Origin: Vibrio splendidus
GTDB taxonomy: Bacteria; Pseudomonadota; Gammaproteobacteria; Enterobacterales; Vibrionaceae
Direction: 5' to 3'
Assembly (NCBI RefSeq): GCF_024347615.1
Contig: NZ_AP025508.1
Coordinates: forward strand, 1,364,001-1,428,000
DNA: 64,000 nt
The position numbers and the translations under genes are program-made. A model generated the notes under the pieces. That model had not been told where the DNA came from and searched no databases. It saw nothing but the letters and a program-made list of their open reading frames with translations. This document shows positions 12,901-20,413 of this stretch, in pieces. The stretch's first letter is position 1, and every line of letters starts with the position of its first letter.

Positions 12901-14410
12901 TCAAGGTAACGCGGCTAATGTTCGTCTAACCGATGAGATCAGTGAACTACAAAACAGCACAGGTAATAAAGTCTTTATCGATTGGACAATTGAAGGTGTG
13001 GAAGTCGACGACTCGGGCGCGGTTATTCAGCGTCATTCTTTCCCGTCGAATAAAGACTTAGACACCACAGTTAACCTGAAATCCAACAAACGAAATGCTT
13101 ACGCGTTTGAGGTCGTGGGTACGCTAGGTAAGGGCTTGGATGACGACATTACCAATACCTTCACGGCGACTGAATCTGACGGTACTGAAACTAGCGACAG
13201 CGTAACCAACCATATCAAGAAGATTCCAGATAACTCTGGGGAGTTGGAGCTAACCAAGTCTGCACTGCAAGATACCGCGCAAGTGGGTGATGCGGTTGAG
13301 TACGAGATCATCGTTGAGAACAACAATGAATCTTACTTTAAGAACGTGACTGTGGAAGACCGCTACCCAGGTGGTCTGAAATACATCGTGGATACATCAG
13401 AAGTTGTTCTGAGCGGCATTGATGGTGAGTTTGGTACGGAAGACGATCAGGTTATCTCTCAAGAACCATCAGATACCGGCAAGTTAATGTTCACATCGTT
13501 GAACTTTGATCCGGGCGAGAAGCTGCGTATTCGTTACTTATTGCGTGTTTCGGTAGGTGTCACCTTTGGTGATTACATCAACACCGCAGTAGCGAAGGTT
13601 GATGGCTCGGCTGTTTCTAATGAAGACACCGCCAAAGTGACCATTGAGCCGGATAAGGTGTTCGATACCTCGTCAATCATCGGCAAAGTGTTTGAAGATC
13701 ACAACAAAGATGGATTCCAAGCTGATGCAACGGCTTTTGATGTTGAGTTAACCGCGAACCTAGCAACGCAAGGCTACATCGCTGATTCGACGCACATCAT
13801 CCGTGATGGTCAGGATGTCGCCATTCAAGATGGTGCGATAACCACTGCACTTGAGCAAGGCTTGGATCTTGGTGACCTTTGGGGACATTCAGTGAACCGC
13901 ACACTGCCAGAAACCAGCAAAGTGGTGATTCAATTTAGAACTCGCACACAGCAGAGCTTTGATTTCTACGTCACTACTGATGCGGGCTCTCGCATCGAGT
14001 TCGACGCACAAGGTCAGATTCAGTTTAAGCATGAATCGGACAAGAAAAAGGGATTGAGCGCGGAAAACCTCAACGTAACCAGAAACCTGTATCGCGATGG
14101 CGAGGATTACCTGTGGGAAATCGTTATCGAGAACAAAGGTATTTACGAAGATGGTATTCCGGGCGTTAAGTTGATGACGGTTGAGGGAATCGTTATTTAC
14201 ACAGACCAGTACGGTCGTTACCACGTGCCCGACCAATGGGTACTCAATAAGAAAGGTAAGAACTTCCTCGTGAAGTTGGACACTGATTCGCTCTCCACCT
14301 CCATGGAAGTGGTGAGCGAAAACCCAAAAGTGTTGCGAATTACCCCGAACAAGCTCACCAAGTTCAACTTTAGCGTTCATCGCAAAGACCAACAAAGTGA
14401 ACAGAAGTAA
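3935..14410 (+). CDS. Giant secreted DUF11-like repeat protein (~3,490 residues)
   Basis: The start is placed at 3935 because MFRYNLAFFLSILLFPFA then gives a clean Sec signal cleaved after SYA; the ATG at 3887 would add 16 residues before it. The mature protein is about 22 tandem ~120-180-residue repeats. Each repeat has a block like Y-x-PG-x-x-V-x-Y-x-I-x-V-x-N, then a buried D-x-I-x-x-I, an AF-x-x-W block, a D-(I/L)-x-x-x-x-x-DIAPG block, and a closing A-x-G-x-I-x-N-x-A. This is the conserved-repeat (DUF11/TIGR01451) pattern of Ig-like surface stalks. After repeat 22 comes an SdrD-B-like stretch (IIGKVFEDHNKDGFQ), then a carboxypeptidase-regulatory-like piece ending DQYGRYHVP. There is no LPXTG, RTX or autotransporter barrel in the chain, so surface anchoring probably depends on the next two genes. 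The protein is strongly acidic. A role in adhesion or surface coating is inferred. Confidence 0.88.
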   Translation: MFRYNLAFFLSILLFPFASYADTTGLVMDLSVDSASYDNDQEVAYTLVLTNESDKAIAELDVKDELLNILTTDDQRNNVNAFSQVSTQAQSSFLSSPGDYSRFGNLDASGVRIAAGGSVTYTMVATVSADAAGTIDNVASASTGLLDAVESNTESIQRGVYQHDVVVSVDKANYQLNNKLTYKIKVSNTGDTFIQTLDVQDVLSDIKALDIEGALQQAFTDNVNSVSKVEGSKSEPGTFAESGDLSVSGASIDIGGSVTYEIQATVADSLVGDIVNDDITAETRDDLVTVDEVITPPTEPSITLTHTLNQSDSYLVDDEFSYTVTVANQANSGIAYHYSVQQFLADLETDLGNDVSNEKNATDTVGNPYDFWTNEVTSIGSNSLSELNASGKESNKSLEDKVSIYPGEQIVYSVVVDVSPVSIGQIPQVAARVVDADGLADSGDALANILDSKDVLTTSSSQITRNKNTTDTTYVPGIAGDNEVVYDIVISNKDTEFFANDIEVVDKFACIVTEQADGSNASAFSEWKLEVADRSGDGSNYGSFNYNTWTTNDINLKVDLAPEGFVHYKLTAKVADTSVGQIVDDGTDAGLCLGDNLGESGSGVQMPNSKLKVQKEVDSRYYSAGGTLNYDITVENNGDGYAIDVPVYDDLVSVMTQSINDTPTKAYLSWVITAKSYASDGSISTNSDPGFTGQIEGNQSNKLILDEKAKLAPHDKIVYSIAAVVNPIADDEIRNEVTVDSVLYSDRGSYPRDYYLVLDKRVDGHNEQNAYTDTTNTVTYTISITNPAGNGFASNINVKDEISTIEAELLHEPDETKPVFSSWTISAEREADSPWVKAVTDPGSFSDNNDLDANAQIPPGATITYTIVGTLDRSVDSEILWGAFTNTATVTGPDTNLSDTVRTYPSEPNLVVAKTAQNTDFVVGERATFDIYIYNRGTGYANDATVQDSISALNFFDSWTIVGSTNTDKPGSRYGDIANDTDINTDVDITPGGWVHYEVSGIVKSDYEEEQVSNRVDVYDPITDRDHSSSAQIDNSHSTYDINVSLAKTTDVVRYTPGEDLTYTIVIGNNSDTDETDLIFMDRLSEITTTLANDKDGEVEDVLNQNPFDYWSVDTGAGFGPNTTDDVEFPVSIPAKDFVTVRIKAHVKDSAVSNGVADRDGGIIRNEAVLIHDDNAGCTDDCEYAKRAVAENHQVHNSGGVVRTTNINRYSPGDELTYTIRYNSQDGHGYRNNVDVNELINDISVELQDGNSGNPFFDDSVGSNKFTVAVAKSDPANAGTTDGTKDGDVANDTDIVTSIDIDAGEDVTYTVTGIVRPDAVGDIHYRDTVVIPDDYHLDFDKTTDEVVYEPAQTVTYHLVIENDGKGNAHDIPIVDNLEDITVSLVDGNTGPAYSDWTITSIATGTDSEYVDAGAGAGNVYTSTNSNLNVEADIPMGAKLEYQVVATINDKANGDVVNVLTVDGDTISHDISQTGRQIDYEKNILAYYDTNDNELVGATNYMPGGYIEYEILIENIASAHVDDISLRDDIDQITTQYFDGSRGPAFDRWEIETSSDSSGISNPDVDNSIQDNKPIDTHFDISADNFGRAASSAFVRYVIKAKISPKAVGSFTNKAYIDEDDGNQFIAVSPPTSMADPEVTFSKKAFYDSGFSSQKTEYSQASGESEVYYRVEIKNAGDGIEYGSRLEDAISEIQTRIAEDSTTAGGDPVGQPFLAGWEVSLDKTAATGSITDAIDFVPGNNINIDNDIVIAPQESLTFTIHAQIREDALGDIQNKATYDGSARTANLMPLENNTSVEKRVVSINGNPFNDGDTYLPGDEVEYEFVVTNPENGWANDIQIKDTITDIQVEVIGGKTESAFVSGDITHEVSNGIDANADTYVPSYNTSGNLDIETDIAAGEVLTFNLTGVVRDDALGTIDANQVTAGSGSATSQVIPPKDAELDYFKTLVYTDGESAGCSVPSNDGSGCTYAPRGDVEYQVTLDNTGDSIANDVSVIDAIHTIKTEDGDDAFSSWTTAIAVEPVGTYDVQGNYNGSVPLNATVDLRPGERIVFDVKGTVSTSATGTITNTAQVNGDNTNDIVLDPGRSNILIDKWTDTPEYVPGGTVNYYIDITNDDVDSGLFSIRDIISGFEVETVDGSMKTALTEWTVDYDVLYNSAPSDLNANDFSELDKLVGQNSPDIDLPVESIKMAGRDDAGTGGGDKYTAVRIHVQGKVRDDAIGRFTNTAYLRHGLDDSKIARLREGFITPKSGQLVLTKETTPIAEPDAKYQPGQPISYKITVANTGEGYLVDQVLTDRIDTIMTEVANSPDQEQALTGNWIISDEQLDGSGDPALNARKDVVNNAQGYSATYSIHPGDSYSFVVTNTVNDKAKGEITNVVKVDSDDGEHSADATYIPEDAQVEITKEVDKAEYLPGEALQYTVTVKNNGLGWAEDVAIEDALKSVETTIAGGRTEQAFDPASIQISAVSTTGETPVPDATRGEDLDETLDIAPQDSIVFTIQVMTNPLATGDITNIASATFDGTTFDDSATSTPVLATVSVKKTVDTPSYEVTKLINYDITVTNSSDAFASGVQLQDIISDIQVDTTADKQESAFLLWEVSFEASDDRSVVTPKTFDLSEDIDVSMDVAPQSTVTFHVKALIRTTAIGDISNTATITYNGAPQDSVVIITPKEAEFVATKTNVQTEYEPGGELEFLITIENTSNNYISDLSVVDDMESIEVAYYNGSTGPAFVVGSTSLVVDSTTIGTTTEQVSPTEYNVDIAPHGTVVFRSKGTVVDTATGHIINTAQVDGGDVISPPVHTVAAVVQAELFTDAPYYVPGEQVEYHLVVQNIGRGIAKDVALYTQFSESMGDHIDGDFSNAFDKWTLTATSEGAETQPGTFDNDKDLFTLVDIAPGGNIDYTFTLTVNEDMLTNIDVLGYYLDLTGSPAMRARSKGMLASETSMQAVADQVSALDLPPVGADLVVEKRSDKPEYTEDDDSVTYYLAVTNNGQGNAANVRLTDEISELQNSTGNKVFIDWTIEGVEVDDSGAVIQRHSFPSNKDLDTTVNLKSNKRNAYAFEVVGTLGKGLDDDITNTFTATESDGTETSDSVTNHIKKIPDNSGELELTKSALQDTAQVGDAVEYEIIVENNNESYFKNVTVEDRYPGGLKYIVDTSEVVLSGIDGEFGTEDDQVISQEPSDTGKLMFTSLNFDPGEKLRIRYLLRVSVGVTFGDYINTAVAKVDGSAVSNEDTAKVTIEPDKVFDTSSIIGKVFEDHNKDGFQADATAFDVELTANLATQGYIADSTHIIRDGQDVAIQDGAITTALEQGLDLGDLWGHSVNRTLPETSKVVIQFRTRTQQSFDFYVTTDAGSRIEFDAQGQIQFKHESDKKKGLSAENLNVTRNLYRDGEDYLWEIVIENKGIYEDGIPGVKLMTVEGIVIYTDQYGRYHVPDQWVLNKKGKNFLVKLDTDSLSTSMEVVSENPKVLRITPNKLTKFNFSVHRKDQQSEQK

Positions 14411-14437
14411 GCCATTGGAACCGTATCTGGAAATTGT

Positions 14438-17400
14438 ATGAAAGTATTTAGTAAGTCTCGTTTAGCGACGTGTGTGTTAACGGCCATTCCTGTGATGGCG
14501 GTAGCGAAAGACACAGGTAAGCTTGAAAAACTCGGTTCTGAGACGACTGGCATTGAAATCACTAAGCCGAACCAAGACCAAGACAGCTCGCGTATTTACT
14601 TAGAGCAAGGCGCTATTTGGGCAAGCCGTGACATCACTCGCTTTGACCCAGTATTAGATGTCAGTGTCAGCGATGAATTAGAAGTCGAACAAGGCACACT
14701 GCGAGACAGTGTCGGTTTCACCATCACGACTAACTATGGTTACTACATCAAAAAGTACCAGTTGGAAGTGTACCGAGTGGGTGACTTTGGCTTGTCTGAG
14801 CCAATCGCCGTGCTTGAAGGCGACAAACTGGCGAACGACTCTGACATCAATTGGGATGGTCAAACTGATGTTGATTATCAGTTTGAGGTCGGTGAGCAGC
14901 TGATGTTCCGCCTAAAAGCGTGGGACAAAGATGGCAACATGGATGTGACCACCGTTGGTGTGACTGACTTAGTCAAGCCGGACTCTGAAGTCGAGATCGA
15001 TCGAAACGATAACGACGATGAAGAGAGTAAAGATAAAAGCTACGGCCAAGCTAAGCTGATGCGTCACAACATTCCGACCAATGCGGGTTTAGCGAAATTC
15101 ATCGGTACTGGCTTAAAGGGCGTTGATAAAGTCATCATCGGTGAAGATGAATTTGATGTAGAAGATGGCAACTTATACGCAGAACAATACTTACCAACAG
15201 ACTCCTACATTTTCCCAACCAAGGTTGTGTTTGATAACGGTGATGAACGTCGTTACAAGCTGTACGTTCGTATTCCAGATACGTACTACGCACAAACCGG
15301 CTTGGCTGATCTTTATGTTGGTAAGAATAATGTGTCTGGTAATAGCGATGCATTAAGTGTCGATGACCAGTACCAAGATGACATCTACAACCAAGGTCGT
15401 TTAGCGTACTTTGGTCAGGGTAAATTTGGCGACAAGCTTCGTGTAACGACTCACTTTGATACGCGAGAAAGTGAAATCAAAGACATGTTCAAACATCCGT
15501 TCGCCTCGGACGATTCGGATGTGTTTGATATCCTCGAAGACGACGATGAGCTTTATTACGGCAACTATGGCGATAGCTCAAACATCGAAAAAGTGGTCAA
15601 CACCAAGGGCAAGGTTTACCTCAATGTGGAATACGATAAGTCTCAATACTTGTGGGGTAACTACAACACGGGTTTAACAGGCACCGAGAACAACGATTAC
15701 AACCGTAGCCTCTATGGTTTCAAAGCTGATTATCGTACTCGCGATACTACACAATATGGTGAAGATCGCTTGAACGTGGTCGGTTTTACCGCAGAAGCAG
15801 ATTCGTTGTATGCACACGATGAGTTCTTGGGCACAGGCGGCTCTCTGTACTTCCTTCGTCATGGTGAAGCGGTACCGGGAAGTGACAAAGTTTACGTTAA
15901 AGTAAAAGATGAATCTGGCCTAGTGCAGAATGAAATCCCGCTTGAGCCGGGCGTCGACTATGATTTTGACCCATACCAAGGTCGAATTATTTTGACCAAG
16001 CCACTCGACAACATCCTATCCGATAGCTTTGGTAGCGTGATTGAAAACGGCGATGATTACGAAAACTTTCTGGTTGTCGATTATGAGTATGTTCCACAAG
16101 GTTCAGATTCATTAGATGCGATGTCTTACGGTGGTCGTGCTAAAGGTTGGATCAACGATTACGTTGGTGTTGGCGTGACGTATGCGACTCAAGAAAAGGA
16201 CAATCAAGATTACGAGTCTTATGGAACGGACTTAACGCTACGTGCCACTGAGGGGACCTACATTAAGGCTGAGTTTGCACATAGTGAAGGTAGGCAAACC
16301 GAGTCGAATTTCGTCTCTACTGATGGTGGTTTAACCTTTACGCCCATTGGCGACACGTTGGAAGACCGCGAGGGTGATAGTGTCCAAATCACAGCTGTTA
16401 CCAGTCTTTATGACCTTGCCCCAACCATCTTTGGTGCCGTTGGTAATGACCTGAAACTTTGGTATCGAGACAAAGACGCGGGATACAGCTACGCGAGCAG
16501 CAGCGATGACCTTGAACAAGAAGCTTACGGTGCTGAACTTCGTTTACAAGCTACTGATCGCTTGGCGGTTCTCTCTCGCTTCTCGACCAATGAAGAGCGC
16601 GATGTCGATGGTAATCTAGAAACAGATACTGAAACGATTGAGATCGAGACTCAAGTTAAAATCACCGAGCACATTAAGGTTTCGGCGGCAGGGCAACAAA
16701 CTGAAGAGCTTAACCAAAGCGACGAGCACAGTGATGCCACCTTAGCGGGTGTGCGTTTGGAATACATCTGGGACAGTGAGAACAGCGTTTACGTCAAAGG
16801 GCAAAAGACCGTCGACCAGTCGGATGACTATGATGAAAACGACAGCGCGTCGATTGGTGCTGAATTCCAAGTGTTGGAAGACTTGTCTCTTGGTGGCGAA
16901 TACACCGATGGCGACCGAGGCCAAGTAGCAGAAGCGACTGTGACTTACGATGTATCCGATGACCACTCAACCTACGTAACTTATGTAGATGATAACTACG
17001 AAGGCCAAAACAACGTGATTGTTGGTCAGCGTGCAGACCTCACCAGCAGTGTCGATTTTTACCAAGAGAACCAGTTTGTTGATGAAAATGATGGTCATGG
17101 CCGTATCGACTCGTACGGCTTTGGCTACGATGTGACGGAAGATGTCGAGATGGGGATCGGTTATCAGCTTGGGGAAATTGAAGATGATCAGAGCATCACC
17201 ACAGAGCGTGAGTCCATCAGCTTCAATGCTTCAATTGACCTAGATGACATCACCCTAAGCCACAAATTTGAATATCGAGTGGATAAGAGTGAAGACGACC
17301 CTGACATCGCTCAGCGAGAGCTGCAACAAATCGTGACGACCAACCGTTACACGCATCACTTAACGGAAGAGTACACATTGTTCGGCAAGTACAACTACTC

Positions 17401-17953
17401 CATTACCGAAAGCGAGACTACGGGCGAAACCATGGCGCAATTTACCGAAGCCACTGGCGGCCTCGCGTATCGTCCGATCTACAACGATCGACTCAATTTA
17501 CTGAGCCGCTACACCTATATTGCAGATTTCGACCAACTGGATCGCGATGTGGATTATCAAGACGAAACCAGTCAGATCATTGAAGTTGAAGCGATCTATT
17601 CGATCGACCAACACTGGGATGTCGGTACTAAGTACGCGCACAAAGACAAACAGCAAGCTTTTGAACGAGCGTCTGGTTCGAATGAGCTGGTTAAAAGCGA
17701 TATCGACCTATACGGGTTAAGCGCTTCTTACCGCGTGATGAAAGAGTGGGATGTGACGGGTGAATACCACTGGAAAACAGACACTCTCAACGATGAGCTA
17801 GAACACGGTGCATTAGTTTCGGTGAACAAGCACATCGGCGAGAACTTCAAAATGGGGATTGGTTATAACTTCTCTGCGTTTGATAGTGACTTAACCAATG
17901 ATGATGACTACGACGCATCCGGTGTGTTCATTAACTTAGTCGGCAAGATCTAA
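14438..17953 (+). CDS. Large outer-membrane beta-barrel candidate, partner of the giant repeat protein
   Basis: This 1,171-residue protein has a signal peptide (MKVFSKSRLATCVLTAIPVM, cleavage near AVAK). It has a soluble N-terminal half with beta-rich segments: roughly residues 45-180, then an Asp/Glu/Lys linker, then 200-300. From about residue 300 it shows alternating hydrophobic/polar strands with many aromatic residues typical of an outer-membrane barrel, ending VFINLVGKI. I see no TonB box or clear plug. It starts 27 bp after the giant gene and precedes the OmpA-like lipoprotein gene, so the three form one operon. It may export, anchor or display the repeat protein. That role is inference; a porin-like receptor role is an alternative. 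Confidence 0.75.
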   Translation: MKVFSKSRLATCVLTAIPVMAVAKDTGKLEKLGSETTGIEITKPNQDQDSSRIYLEQGAIWASRDITRFDPVLDVSVSDELEVEQGTLRDSVGFTITTNYGYYIKKYQLEVYRVGDFGLSEPIAVLEGDKLANDSDINWDGQTDVDYQFEVGEQLMFRLKAWDKDGNMDVTTVGVTDLVKPDSEVEIDRNDNDDEESKDKSYGQAKLMRHNIPTNAGLAKFIGTGLKGVDKVIIGEDEFDVEDGNLYAEQYLPTDSYIFPTKVVFDNGDERRYKLYVRIPDTYYAQTGLADLYVGKNNVSGNSDALSVDDQYQDDIYNQGRLAYFGQGKFGDKLRVTTHFDTRESEIKDMFKHPFASDDSDVFDILEDDDELYYGNYGDSSNIEKVVNTKGKVYLNVEYDKSQYLWGNYNTGLTGTENNDYNRSLYGFKADYRTRDTTQYGEDRLNVVGFTAEADSLYAHDEFLGTGGSLYFLRHGEAVPGSDKVYVKVKDESGLVQNEIPLEPGVDYDFDPYQGRIILTKPLDNILSDSFGSVIENGDDYENFLVVDYEYVPQGSDSLDAMSYGGRAKGWINDYVGVGVTYATQEKDNQDYESYGTDLTLRATEGTYIKAEFAHSEGRQTESNFVSTDGGLTFTPIGDTLEDREGDSVQITAVTSLYDLAPTIFGAVGNDLKLWYRDKDAGYSYASSSDDLEQEAYGAELRLQATDRLAVLSRFSTNEERDVDGNLETDTETIEIETQVKITEHIKVSAAGQQTEELNQSDEHSDATLAGVRLEYIWDSENSVYVKGQKTVDQSDDYDENDSASIGAEFQVLEDLSLGGEYTDGDRGQVAEATVTYDVSDDHSTYVTYVDDNYEGQNNVIVGQRADLTSSVDFYQENQFVDENDGHGRIDSYGFGYDVTEDVEMGIGYQLGEIEDDQSITTERESISFNASIDLDDITLSHKFEYRVDKSEDDPDIAQRELQQIVTTNRYTHHLTEEYTLFGKYNYSITESETTGETMAQFTEATGGLAYRPIYNDRLNLLSRYTYIADFDQLDRDVDYQDETSQIIEVEAIYSIDQHWDVGTKYAHKDKQQAFERASGSNELVKSDIDLYGLSASYRVMKEWDVTGEYHWKTDTLNDELEHGALVSVNKHIGENFKMGIGYNFSAFDSDLTNDDDYDASGVFINLVGKI

Positions 17954-18015
17954 GCCAGCCCAAAAGTGGGTTGAAAGTTAAGAGTTGAGAATTCGAAGTG
18001 ACAGTTAAGAGTAAG

Positions 18016-18966
18016 ATGAAAACAATTATTTTCCTAATAAGCGCAGTGATGAGTACCTTGCTGCTGTCCGGCTGTGCAACCGACACGTACGTGAGTCAGG
18101 AGAACCGAGACAAGTTTGCTGGCATAGACGTGTCTAAGTTTTTAATCAGCGAGTGTTTGGCGCCAGAGCGTGAAGTACACATCGCCATCGCAGAACATTT
18201 TGCGTTTGATAAATATCAATTACGCGATCTCGACAAGATCAACTTAGATACCTTTGTTAAAGAGATCAGAGGCTTAAAAGGGCGCATCACGATTGTCGGC
18301 CATACTGATTACAAAGGTTCTCTGGAATACAACGAACGTCTTTCACAGCGCCGTGCTAAATCGGTCGCAGATTATTTGAAAGGGCAACTAGACCCAACGC
18401 AATATGATTGGGAAGTGAAACATCTTGGTGAGACTCAACCTCTTCTGTTTGGTAAGACAGATAAAGACCGAGCGGAGAACCGCCGTGCATTTATTGTGTT
18501 TGAAGAAGCTCAGAAGTACGAAGATATGCCTTTCTGTGAGCCACCAAAACCAGAACGTAAAGTTTATATGGCAATGACGCCGTACTTCGATTTCGACAAA
18601 TCAGTACTCAAGCAAGAAGATCTAACTCAGTTAGATGACTTCACAACTAAATTGAGCGGCCTGCAAGGTAGTATTATGGTGGCAGGGCACACCGACCAAT
18701 CGGGTTCACTTTCTTACAATGAAAAGCTGGCAGAGCGCCGCGCAGAAACGGTGGTTGAATACCTCAAAACCAAACTCGACCCTAAGCAGTTCATCTGGGA
18801 AGTGAAGTCATTTGGTAAGTTGCAGCCTGCGATTAATGAACGCTCTGAAAAAGCCGATGCATTAAACCGCCGCGCGTTCATTGTGTTCAAAGAGTCTGAT
18901 ATTACCGCAGAACAGCAAGCTCTTTCTGGCAGTGAACAAGAGGCGTCGAGCAGCGAGAGTGAGTAG
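18016..18966 (+). CDS. Lipoprotein with two OmpA peptidoglycan-binding domains
   Basis: From the ATG at 18016 the product is 316 residues with a lipoprotein signal (MKTIIFLISAVMSTLLLSGC, lipobox LSGC); a GTG at 17998 would add six residues. It has two consecutive OmpA-C-like domains. Each has the FxFDK-type strand, the GHTD motif and the NERLSQRRA or NEKLAERRA helix that contact diaminopimelate in this family, and each ends NRRAFIVF. OmpA domains bind the cell wall non-covalently. Two in tandem on one lipoprotein would tether an outer-membrane complex firmly. It is the last gene of the three-gene operon, followed by a strong terminator, and is the likely wall anchor for the barrel and giant fibre. 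Confidence 0.9.
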   Translation: MKTIIFLISAVMSTLLLSGCATDTYVSQENRDKFAGIDVSKFLISECLAPEREVHIAIAEHFAFDKYQLRDLDKINLDTFVKEIRGLKGRITIVGHTDYKGSLEYNERLSQRRAKSVADYLKGQLDPTQYDWEVKHLGETQPLLFGKTDKDRAENRRAFIVFEEAQKYEDMPFCEPPKPERKVYMAMTPYFDFDKSVLKQEDLTQLDDFTTKLSGLQGSIMVAGHTDQSGSLSYNEKLAERRAETVVEYLKTKLDPKQFIWEVKSFGKLQPAINERSEKADALNRRAFIVFKESDITAEQQALSGSEQEASSSESE

Positions 18967-19007
18967 AAATTACTGAAGAATAACAAATAGATGCCTCTAT
19001 AAAACGC

Positions 19008-19033
19008 AAAAAGCCCCTACGTTGGGGCTTTTT
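19008..19033 (+). terminator. Strong Rho-independent terminator of the giant-fibre operon
   Basis: A perfect 10-bp inverted repeat, AAAAAGCCCC (19008-19017) with GGGGCTTTTT (19024-19033), has a 6-nt loop and a run of T. It lies 42 bp after the OmpA-like gene and could also stop the convergent BLUF transcript. Confidence 0.9.
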
Positions 19034-19068
19034 GTTGCTCGCTCTAGGGATTAAGTCGGGTCGAATAT

Positions 19069-19488
19069 CTATTCAGATGGCAAATTTTGCTTTAACTCTA
19101 AAAGCATTCGATAAGCACTTTCGCCAGACATTTCGTACGGGTTAAATTGATCAGATGTTGAAAACTGTAAGTTCAACAGCTCGGTTAAATTGGACTGCGG
19201 AATGTCTCCCATCGACCAATCTCCAAATTCTCTGCTATCAATCTCTTTAAAATAAAGTATTGCGACGTGATTGTGTCTCTCGTCGTTAAGAATATGATTG
19301 TACGTGTGGTTAACGGCCTTTCTAGACCCTTCAATACATTGAAGAAAATACTTTTGATTATGGCTGAGGAGCCCCGTTAAATGGCTTTGCCGATTATGAT
19401 CTCGCGAGATAGCGAGTATCTCCTCCAATGCTTTGGAATCACAACATTCGGAAAGCGTACTGACATAAATTAACCGAGTTAGGAACAT
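19069..19488 (-). CDS. BLUF-domain blue-light sensor protein
   Basis: Counting from the Met at 19488, the protein has 139 residues and the full set of BLUF photochemistry residues: Tyr8, Asn32, Gln50, Trp91 and Met93. Their spacing is exactly that of AppA (21/45/63/104/106). The family binds FAD, and light rearranges the hydrogen bonds around Gln and Tyr. The 45 residues after the core carry no enzymatic domain, so this is a short stand-alone BLUF that must signal through a partner protein. In-frame Mets up to 19497 are alternative starts. It is convergent with the OmpA-like gene and not in an obvious operon. Its target is not visible. Confidence 0.92.
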   Translation of the reverse strand: MFLTRLIYVSTLSECCDSKALEEILAISRDHNRQSHLTGLLSHNQKYFLQCIEGSRKAVNHTYNHILNDERHNHVAILYFKEIDSREFGDWSMGDIPQSNLTELLNLQFSTSDQFNPYEMSGESAYRMLLELKQNLPSE

Positions 19489-19694
19489 AGGCATCATTTC
19501 GAATTTTTGTTCAAAGGGTATTAATAAATATAAGCCAAGCTCATGGAATTGCGAGTTATTGATTTAATTGTCACTCGGTGGCTTTTGGAAGAGAAGAGGA
19601 TGGGGATGAAGTAGAAAAGGGCAGATTGCAAGATACGCTAAAATGACTCGAATGTTGGCCATTCAATTATTTTAGCGACCTGCTTGTGAGCTCG

Positions 19695-19886
19695 TTAGTT
19701 ATTTAGAATTGAAATCGATTCAACGTTTGAAGACGCATCAAAACGAACATTGACCAACACACTCTCTCGTTCGAAAGTCACATCATCAAAGTCAGTAGCC
19801 GCGATCTTGAATCCATTTCTTGCGAATAAACTCGTCACTGTTGTTCGTTGTTTCTGTTCCATAGCGCATGTCAGTAGTTCATTCAT
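19695..19886 (-). CDS. Small hypothetical protein (63 residues)
   Basis: I chose the start at 19886 because GGAGATCACG sits just before that ATG; an ATG four codons upstream overlaps this ribosome-binding site. The product (MNELLTCAMEQKQRT...) is soluble, has no recognised motif and ends with a beta-rich FDASSNVESISILNN. It looks like a real small gene from its ribosome-binding site and regular composition, but no function can be given. Confidence 0.55.
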   Translation of the reverse strand: MNELLTCAMEQKQRTTVTSLFARNGFKIAATDFDDVTFERESVLVNVRFDASSNVESISILNN

Positions 19887-20413
19887 CGTGATCTCCATTA
19901 GGTAACCGTGTGCATAATGTAAGCGTACAGTCTCTTTGTTATGAGATCAATTGCTTAATCGATAAGCTATGTTGATATGTTCAATTGAATGATTTTGGTA
20001 TTCAAAAAATCAATAATCAAGAGGGAGGGTGAATGTTCTGATTATGGAAGATGGAGCGTTATGTGACCGTGGTTCAGCATTCCTAGAGCGTGAGATTCAT
20101 TGCAAAAATCTCTTTGAAATAAGTAGTTACAAAGCAGGGTGAACCATGGCCGCCGTTTAGTATGTTCGGTCGATTATCGGAATCACTATCGGCCTATATC
20201 TAACTTAACTAAAGTACATCGATTTATGATGAGTAGATTCCTTAATAAGCCTTCTTTCTATTAAAATTTCAAATGTAAGACGGTGTTGTTATAAGTGTTA
20301 TTAATTGCATAAGCTTGATTTTAATATTAGTTTGATTTATAAAATAAGCACTCGTTCATTAACTTCATGATTATATTAGTTTTTACTAACCTTTAATAAC
20401 ATGGAGAAAGGCG
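19887..20413. other. Gene-poor intergenic stretch
   Basis: About 530 bp of AT-rich sequence lie between the small minus-strand gene and the membrane-protein gene at 20414. I found no convincing gene, repeat or RNA structure. It must contain promoters for both flanking genes. Confidence 0.4.

Noticed and set aside
3935..14410. Regularly spaced repeats that could suggest a repeat array
   Set aside because: The periodicity of about 400-500 bp comes from protein repeats within one reading frame; there are no short identical repeats with spacers, so it is not CRISPR.
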